Of a stretch of 9,161 nucleotides of DNA, positions 1-4,241 are shown piece after piece. Under the pieces are notes generated by a model. It was given only the letters and a program-made list of their open reading frames with translations. It had not been told where the DNA came from and searched no databases. The position numbers and the translations under genes were made by a program. Source of the stretch: an uncultured bacterium (GTDB taxonomy: Bacteria; Planctomycetota; Phycisphaerae; Phycisphaerales; SM1A02); assembly GCA_903914045.1 (NCBI GenBank), contig CAIWNO010000329.1, forward strand, positions 1 to 9,161. Reading direction: 5' to 3'. The first letter of the stretch is position 1. Every line of letters begins with the position of its first letter.

Positions 1-553
1 CAATAATTTTTCGCACATCAAAGCGCAACGCGGTTGGACTTGTAATGTGATCAATCACAATCAAGCGCGTGCGCGGCGTGATCGCGTTCAAGATGCAATT
101 CATGGCGTGATCCTGATCGCGCACGGGCAACGCGATTGGAACTTCCACCACGCGCGCGCCAGTTTCTTGCGCGCGAAATTTCATGGCTTGACGCACCGCG
201 TTGTAGACGTGATCGCATGTGAGCAATTCATCCCCCGCTTCAAAGCGCAGCGAGCGCAAGACCGCGTTCACACCCTCGGTGGCGTTGGTGACAAGTCCAA
301 GATCATTCGCCTGGCAACCCACAAAGCGCGCCAACGGTTTCTTCACCGCCGTCAATGATTCAATATTGCGCCGGCCAATCCACTCGATTGGATTGGATTC
401 AATGCGCATCCGCCAGGCTTCTTGAGCTTGGCGAACGACCCTTGGCAGTGAGCCAAACGAACCATGGTTTAAGAAGGTTAGATTGGGGTCCAAGGCAAAT
501 TCAGCCTGAATTTTTGGTCCAAATGGCTGCGGCGGCTGGATTGCGATAGACAT
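1..553 (-). CDS. Class V aminotransferase / isopenicillin N epimerase-like PLP enzyme (partial, N-terminal part)
   Basis: Reading leftward from an ATG at 553-551 gives 184 codons that run off the left edge, so the C-terminal half and the PLP-binding lysine are not in the window. Visible motifs fit the isopenicillin N epimerase-like branch of class V (fold-type I) aminotransferases. They are FLNHGSFG near residue 27, which starts the substrate-binding segment; TNATEGVNAV near residue 89, the PLP-phosphate loop; DHVYNA near residue 114; and IDHITSPTA near residue 166, whose Asp-His sits where the family contacts the cofactor ring. Members act as racemases, desulfurases or lyases on amino acids, so the substrate cannot be named. 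No Shine-Dalgarno sequence precedes the start; the leader is A/T-rich. The gene is divergent from the unknown ORF at 708. Confidence 0.88.
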   Translation of the reverse strand, partial: MSIAIQPPQPFGPKIQAEFALDPNLTFLNHGSFGSLPRVVRQAQEAWRMRIESNPIEWIGRRNIESLTAVKKPLARFVGCQANDLGLVTNATEGVNAVLRSLRFEAGDELLTCDHVYNAVRQAMKFRAQETGARVVEVPIALPVRDQDHAMNCILNAITPRTRLIVIDHITSPTALRFDVRKII

Positions 554-596
554 TTTTAAACTTTAACAGACTTTTTGACAGAAATTTTGGATGTTT

Positions 597-626
597 TTGA
601 TTGATCGTGCTTTGTTTGGCTAACAT
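597..626 (+). promoter_or_regulatory. Candidate sigma70-type promoter for the lexA-side transcript
   Basis: TTGATT at 597-602 and TAACAT at 621-626 are separated by 18 bp, each matching the consensus hexamers at 4 of 6 positions. The -10 element overlaps the spacer of the inverted repeat at 611-638, so a protein bound there would block it. Such hexamers are common by chance, so this is a weak proposal. Confidence 0.25.
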
Positions 627-638
627 GTGCCTAACAAA
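611..638. promoter_or_regulatory. Inverted repeat / operator-like site in the divergent region
   Basis: The left arm TTTGTTTGGC (611-620) and right arm GCCTAACAAA (629-638) are complementary at 9 of 10 positions, with an 8-bp spacer TAACATGT. The same stretch contains a direct repeat CTAACA at 620-625 and 631-636, an 11-bp period that would place two contacts on one face of the helix. It lies between the divergent aminotransferase gene and the ORF at 708. No T-run follows, so an operator is more likely than a terminator. Which protein would bind is unknown. Confidence 0.45.
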
Positions 639-644
639 TGTACA

Positions 645-659
645 GAACAAATACCGAAC
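645..659. promoter_or_regulatory. Possible LexA (SOS) box, GAAC-N7-GAAC
   Basis: GAAC at 645-648 and GAAC at 656-659 are separated by exactly 7 bp. On the other strand this reads GTTC-N7-GTTC, the direct-repeat SOS box known from alphaproteobacteria. It lies 48 bp before the ORF at 708 and about 610 bp before the lexA start. Autoregulation of lexA is usual, which makes a box here sensible if the ORF and lexA are co-transcribed. The specificity of this LexA is unknown, and an 8-base match in a few hundred bases on either strand can occur by chance. Confidence 0.3.
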
Positions 660-707
660 CTGCCGATGCATCTCCAACTGCTCAGTTCAAACCCCTGGAG
701 AAACCAA

Positions 708-1484
708 ATGAATCAATCACACGCAACAACAATTTCAGTCGCACGCCTTGCAGCATTTGGCGGGCTCGCACGCCTCTTTCAAAGCGTCGAATCCATCAAC
801 AGCGCATTTGCGGGCACTCACAAATCAAGCCGCCAAACCACTTCACAGGCGCAAGTAACGGCAACCGAAGAACCCCTGCTGCGCTTTGGTCCAGGAGGAT
901 CATTTGTGACCAATTACCACACCTATCGCGGCGGACTCATGGTTGTGGCGGGCCAAGCAACTGCCGGTCAGAAATCGTTGGTGCGCGAAGTTTCAGATTG
1001 GTTGGAACGCGCCTTGGGAATCCGCCGATGGCGTTGGCAGGAACACGGCGCGCCAACATCGCAGGCAATCAATCACACGGTGCAAGAACCTGTTGTGGAA
1101 ATTGCGCCAGCGCATGCGCAACCACCGCATGCCACTTCGCGCAATTCATCTTCTATCGCTTTGAATGTTTCCAATTTCACATCGTCTGGCAACGCTGGTC
1201 CATCGCCTTGGCGGCATGGTCGCTGGTCTGCCCAACTCTCCGTTTCAAACACACTCGCAAGGACTTTGCAACATGTCAATGAGCCTCACACCGCAACAAA
1301 TTCGCATCTTCCGCTTTGTGCGGGACTACCGCAACAGCAAGGGCTATTCCCCGACCATGCAGGAGATCGCCAACGAACTCGGCGTGAGCAAAGTCACGGT
1401 CTTCGAGCACGTCGAGGCGCTGATCGAAAAGGGTGCGCTGGTGCGCACGCCCAACAAGGCTCGCTCTTTGGAAATTGCGACTGA
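708..1484 (+). CDS. Hypothetical protein upstream of lexA (3' end doubtful)
   Basis: An open frame of 258 codons starts at ATG 708, preceded by GGAG at 697-700 with a good 7-nt spacing. I do not recognise the product. The N-terminal half looks protein-like, with LAAFGGLARLF near residues 14-24 and FVTNYHTYRGG followed by VVAGQ near residues 66-83. The middle is rich in His, Pro, Ser and Ala. No signal peptide, catalytic motif or convincing membrane helix is visible. The frame runs 212 nt into lexA in another frame, which is unusual for two real genes. A frameshift, natural or from assembly, could hide a stop before 1273; a second frame over the same stretch ends at 1282 in an ATGA overlap with the second lexA ATG. 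Position suggests co-transcription with lexA, possibly as an SOS gene. It may also be spurious. Confidence 0.38.
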   Translation: MNQSHATTISVARLAAFGGLARLFQSVESINSAFAGTHKSSRQTTSQAQVTATEEPLLRFGPGGSFVTNYHTYRGGLMVVAGQATAGQKSLVREVSDWLERALGIRRWRWQEHGAPTSQAINHTVQEPVVEIAPAHAQPPHATSRNSSSIALNVSNFTSSGNAGPSPWRHGRWSAQLSVSNTLARTLQHVNEPHTATNSHLPLCAGLPQQQGLFPDHAGDRQRTRREQSHGLRARRGADRKGCAGAHAQQGSLFGNCD

Positions 1485-1908
1485 CGCGGAATTGCCGGAC
1501 GAGCGCGCCAATGAACATGAGTTGCCGCTGATTGGCCGCATTGCGGCCGGGCACCCCGTTGAGAAATACGAGCAATCGGAAACGCTGCGTCTGGACACTA
1601 TTTTTGGCACGCGCTTAGGACAGCGCGGCAATTTATTCGCGCTGCAAGTGGACGGCATGAGCATGCGCGACGAGGGAATTTTGGACGGCGATTATGTGAT
1701 TGTGGAGCAGCGCAATGTGGCGCGCAACGGCGAGCGCGTGGTGGCGTTGTTGCCTGGCGGCGAAACCACGTTAAAGACTTTTTTCAAGGAGCGCGACGGC
1801 ACATTTCGCTTGCAGCCGGCGAATCCGGAGTTTGAACCAATCATTGTGAAAGAGTGCGTGATTCAAGGAGTGGTTGTTGGCGTGCTGCGCCGCTATCAAC
1901 GCAACTAA
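1273..1908 (+). CDS. lexA: LexA, SOS-response transcriptional repressor (S24 self-cleaving)
   Basis: This 211-residue protein represses DNA-damage genes and inactivates itself when RecA filaments stimulate its latent protease. The N-terminal winged helix spans about residues 4-68, with the helix-turn-helix at about 27-48 (SPTMQEIANELG, then SKVTVFEHVEAL). The linker leads to the cleavage site Ala92-Gly93 in IGRIAAGHP. The catalytic serine is Ser130 in VDGMSMRDEGI and the general-base lysine is Lys168 in TTLKTFF; length and spacing are normal for the family. The frame is open upstream, but AAGGA at 1259-1263 sits 9 nt before ATG 1273, and homology begins at residue 4, so 1273 is preferred; ATG 1279 is the alternative. 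It is convergent with trpA. Autoregulation is expected; a candidate box lies at 645-659. Confidence 0.96.
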   Translation: MSMSLTPQQIRIFRFVRDYRNSKGYSPTMQEIANELGVSKVTVFEHVEALIEKGALVRTPNKARSLEIATDAELPDERANEHELPLIGRIAAGHPVEKYEQSETLRLDTIFGTRLGQRGNLFALQVDGMSMRDEGILDGDYVIVEQRNVARNGERVVALLPGGETTLKTFFKERDGTFRLQPANPEFEPIIVKECVIQGVVVGVLRRYQRN

Positions 1909-1971
1909 TAATGTGTTGCGTTGCAAAGAGCGCGATTGAAATTCAATGACGGCGAATTGAAGCCAATGTTC

Positions 1972-2778
1972 TTACAGTGCCGCGGCTAATTCTTGAGTGA
2001 GTTTTTCAGCGCGGGCCACGGCTTCTTTGGCGTTGTCGCATGACATTTGTTTCACCAATGCGCTTCCAACAATGGCGGCGTCGGCGTGGCGGACCACGGC
2101 GCGCACATGTTCGGGCGTTGAAATGCCAAAGCCAACTGCCAATGGCAAATTGGTGAGGGCTCGGACGCGTTTCACAAACTCCGCAACTTCGGGCGCGCCA
2201 GTTTGCTCGCCAGTGATGCCGGCCCTGGAAAGCAAATAGACAAAGCCGCGGCACAGCGCAACTATTTTCTTCATGCGCTCTGGCGGAGTCAGTGGCGAGA
2301 TCAACATGGACATGGACATGCCGCGTGCTTGCGCGGCGGCGAAGAGTGGCGCGGCGCAATCCAAATCAAGGTCGGGAATAATGATGCCATCAAAGCCGGC
2401 GTCGGCTAACTGGTGCACAAATTTTTCATTGCCTAGCCGCTGCACAATGGAAACGCTCACCATGGCCACAATTCCAATAGAAAGTGTGTCGCGGATGGCG
2501 GCCACTTCTTGCAAAATGGCGCTAGGCGTGGAGCCCTGCTGCAACGCCTGGTTCATGGCCTGCGCAATCACGGGACCGTCGGCGATTGGATCGGAAAATG
2601 GAATGCCAATTTCCACAATGGAACTGCCCGCTTTTTGCAGGCTTTGCAAGGTTGCGGCGAACATGTGTGGGCTTGGAAAACCCGCCACAACAAAGGGCAT
2701 CAGCGCCTTGCGGTTGCCCGCGCGAAGATTTGCGAAGATGGTGTCGATACGATTCACACTTGGGATGCTACCTTTCAT
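1972..2778 (-). CDS. trpA: Tryptophan synthase alpha subunit
   Basis: TrpA cleaves indole-3-glycerol phosphate to indole and glyceraldehyde 3-phosphate and passes indole to TrpB for tryptophan synthesis in the cytoplasm. The 268-residue TIM barrel has the usual length. The catalytic acid/base pair is Glu56 (IVEIGIPFSDP) and Asp67 (ADGP), matching Glu49 and Asp60 of Salmonella. The flexible loop YLLSRAGITGEQ is at 181-192, and GFGIST and IVGSALVK form the phosphate-binding end. ATG 2778 is chosen because family homology begins just after it; the open frame upstream is merely antisense to the tRNA. No strong Shine-Dalgarno is seen, and the start is 5 bp from a tRNA gene on the other strand. The residue 104-112 segment reads VAMVSVSIV rather than the usual Y-x-N motif. 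No trpB is adjacent in the window, so the pathway genes appear dispersed. Confidence 0.95.
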   Translation of the reverse strand: MKGSIPSVNRIDTIFANLRAGNRKALMPFVVAGFPSPHMFAATLQSLQKAGSSIVEIGIPFSDPIADGPVIAQAMNQALQQGSTPSAILQEVAAIRDTLSIGIVAMVSVSIVQRLGNEKFVHQLADAGFDGIIIPDLDLDCAAPLFAAAQARGMSMSMLISPLTPPERMKKIVALCRGFVYLLSRAGITGEQTGAPEVAEFVKRVRALTNLPLAVGFGISTPEHVRAVVRHADAAIVGSALVKQMSCDNAKEAVARAEKLTQELAAAL

Positions 2779-2783
2779 TACAC

Positions 2784-2857
2784 GGCCTAGTAGCTCAGTG
2801 GCCCAGAGCTCCTGACTCATAATCGGAAAGACCTCGGTTCGAATCCGAGCTAGGCTA
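2784..2857 (+). tRNA. tRNA with anticodon CAU (elongator Met, or Ile2)
   Basis: A complete 74-nt cloverleaf can be drawn. The acceptor stem GGCCTAG/CTAGGCT has one G-U pair at the top. The D stem is GCTC/GAGC. The anticodon stem CCTGA/TCGGA has a weak closing pair, with loop CTCATAA and the anticodon CAT at 2818-2820. The T arm is CTCGG-TTCGAAT-CCGAG. The discriminator base is A (2857) and CCA is not encoded. It is not an initiator tRNA, because the acceptor end is paired and the three G-C pairs of the anticodon stem are absent. Elongator tRNA-Met is most likely; a lysidine-modified tRNA-Ile cannot be excluded. It is flanked by trpA 5 bp away on the minus strand and by the GTG of a membrane protein gene 5 nt downstream. 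Confidence 0.93.
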
Positions 2858-2862
2858 TTTTT

Positions 2863-3291
2863 GTGAGCGACACCACCAACAGCAATTTCATGCGCCCTTG
2901 GATGCGTTGGTGGTTGCTTGCGGCGGGCGTGTACAACATTGTGTGGGGAAGCGTGGTTGTGGTGGCGCCAGATTTTCCATTTGCTTTGGCCAACATGCCC
3001 GCGCTTGCGCAACCCGGCCGCGCCATTTGGCAATGCTTGGGAATGGTGTTGGCGGCGTATGGACTTGGATACATCGCCGCGTCGCGCGCGCCTCTGCGAC
3101 ATTGGCCCATTGTGTTTGTTGGTCTGTTTGGAAAAGTCATGGGACCCATTGGCTTTGTGTGGAGCGCGTGGCAAGGCACCATTGCGTGGAAGTTTGGCGC
3201 CACCATTCTCACCAACGACCTGCTGTGGTGGATTCCATTTGGATTGATGTTGTTGGCGGCGCGAAGAGCGTGGGTGGCATCGCAGCGTTGA
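2863..3291 (+). CDS. Small four-helix integral membrane protein, function unknown
   Basis: The 142-residue product is strongly hydrophobic, with four predicted membrane segments at about residues 15-36 (WWLLAAGVYNIVWGSVVVV), 54-74, 80-100 and 116-135. Several Trp and Gly residues sit at helix borders. No catalytic motif is visible, and I know this type of protein only as conserved hypothetical. The GTG at 2863 is 5 nt after the tRNA discriminator base and has no Shine-Dalgarno. ATG 2890 (residue 10) is an alternative and would still keep all helices, but it also lacks a Shine-Dalgarno. The stop TGA (3289-3291) overlaps an ATG at 3291 in the frame of the next gene. Co-transcription with the tRNA is plausible. 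Confidence 0.75.
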   Translation: MSDTTNSNFMRPWMRWWLLAAGVYNIVWGSVVVVAPDFPFALANMPALAQPGRAIWQCLGMVLAAYGLGYIAASRAPLRHWPIVFVGLFGKVMGPIGFVWSAWQGTIAWKFGATILTNDLLWWIPFGLMLLAARRAWVASQR

Positions 3292-3356
3292 TGCGTTGGT
3301 GCACCTTCAATTATTGCGCAAACCCGCGAAATGCCTGTCGGATATTCTTACAGGCG

Positions 3357-4241
3357 ATGACCACTATCTCAATGTGTCCGTTACATTTCAAACGCGCGCG
3401 GTTATCGATCGCCGCGGCGTTGCCCTTGATCGCCACGCTTACTGTGTGCGCCGCCATGACCGCGTGCACCACCGTTTCGGGCACGGGCCGCAAGCAATTC
3501 AATGTGTATTCACCCAGCCAAGAAAATGCGATGGGTGCGCAGGCGTATCAAGCTGAAATGAAGGACGCCAAAGTCATCAGCAGTGGTCCGGTTTTTGATC
3601 GTGTGCAAAAAGTGGGCGCGCGCATTGCCACGGCGGCCAAGCAGCGTCACCCGGAAATCGCCAACACCATGGTGTGGAAATGGACCGTGATTGATGATCC
3701 GAAAATGGTCAACGCGTGGATGCTTCCTGGCGGCTACGGCGCCGTATACACGGGACTTGTGAATTTTGTGCAGTCCGATGATGAACTTGCGATTGTCATG
3801 GGCCACGAAGCCGCGCACGCTATCGCGCGCCATGGTGGCGAGCGCATGACACAAGGCGCGGCCGCGCAACTTGGCGCCACTGCCGCGGGCGTGGCCACCG
3901 ACAGTGAAGCTATTGCGCAAGGCGCGGCCATGGGTTTGCAAGCGGGAATTCTTCTTCCTTACAGCCGCAAGCAAGAAAGCGAGGCGGATGAACTTGGTCT
4001 GTTCATCGCGGCGCAAGCTGGCTACGACCCACGCTCGGCCATCTCTTTGTGGCGGCGCATGCAATCGCAAGGCGGCGCGAAGATTGAATTTCTTTCAACG
4101 CATCCAAGCGAGGGCACGCGCATTGAATTATTACAGCAACAAATGCCGCAGGCCTACGCCATCTATAAGCGCACCCGCGTTGATGGCACCGCCACCGACG
4201 CCAAGGATTTTGCCAATACAAAGCCGCCGGCTAGCAAATAG
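3357..4241 (+). CDS. M48-family zinc metallopeptidase, predicted lipoprotein (LoiP/Oma1-like)
   Basis: This 294-residue protein is probably an envelope quality-control protease. The N-terminus has a basic stretch (HFKRAR, 10-15), a hydrophobic core and a lipobox-like MTAC, making Cys37 the likely lipidated residue; Cys31 is the less likely choice. A segment reading RKQFNVYSPSQENAMGAQ (45-62) resembles the start of the mature domain in LoiP/YcaL-type M48 proteases. The zinc site is His150-Glu151-x2-His154 in MGHEAAHAIARH, with the third ligand Glu207 in ESEADELG and conserved Asp211. VNAWMLPGG at 118-126 is the usual strand before the active site. The start is uncertain: ATG 3357 and 3372 both fit the signal peptide, and ATG 3291 overlaps the previous stop (TGATG) but makes the leader too long. 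The 3' end overlaps the convergent ATPase gene by 11 bp. Confidence 0.9.
   Translation: MTTISMCPLHFKRARLSIAAALPLIATLTVCAAMTACTTVSGTGRKQFNVYSPSQENAMGAQAYQAEMKDAKVISSGPVFDRVQKVGARIATAAKQRHPEIANTMVWKWTVIDDPKMVNAWMLPGGYGAVYTGLVNFVQSDDELAIVMGHEAAHAIARHGGERMTQGAAAQLGATAAGVATDSEAIAQGAAMGLQAGILLPYSRKQESEADELGLFIAAQAGYDPRSAISLWRRMQSQGGAKIEFLSTHPSEGTRIELLQQQMPQAYAIYKRTRVDGTATDAKDFANTKPPASK

Noticed and set aside
47..549. Small plus-strand frames at the left edge
   Set aside because: They oppose the class V aminotransferase frame, which carries clear family motifs.
1073..1279. 68-codon minus-strand frame in front of lexA
   Set aside because: No ribosome binding site or motif; it mirrors the codon pattern of the plus-strand frame.
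1935..1947. ATTGAA-A-TTCAAT palindrome between lexA and trpA as a bidirectional terminator
   Set aside because: A one-base loop cannot form a hairpin and there is no G/C stem or T-run; the 63-bp gap holds no clear terminator.
2779..3174. N-terminal extension of trpA to a 400-residue protein
   Set aside because: The extension is antisense to the tRNA and the membrane protein gene, and TrpA homology begins just after the ATG at 2778.
2898..3356. N-terminal extension of the M48 protease to 447 residues
   Set aside because: It overlaps the membrane protein gene in another frame and would bury the lipoprotein signal peptide.
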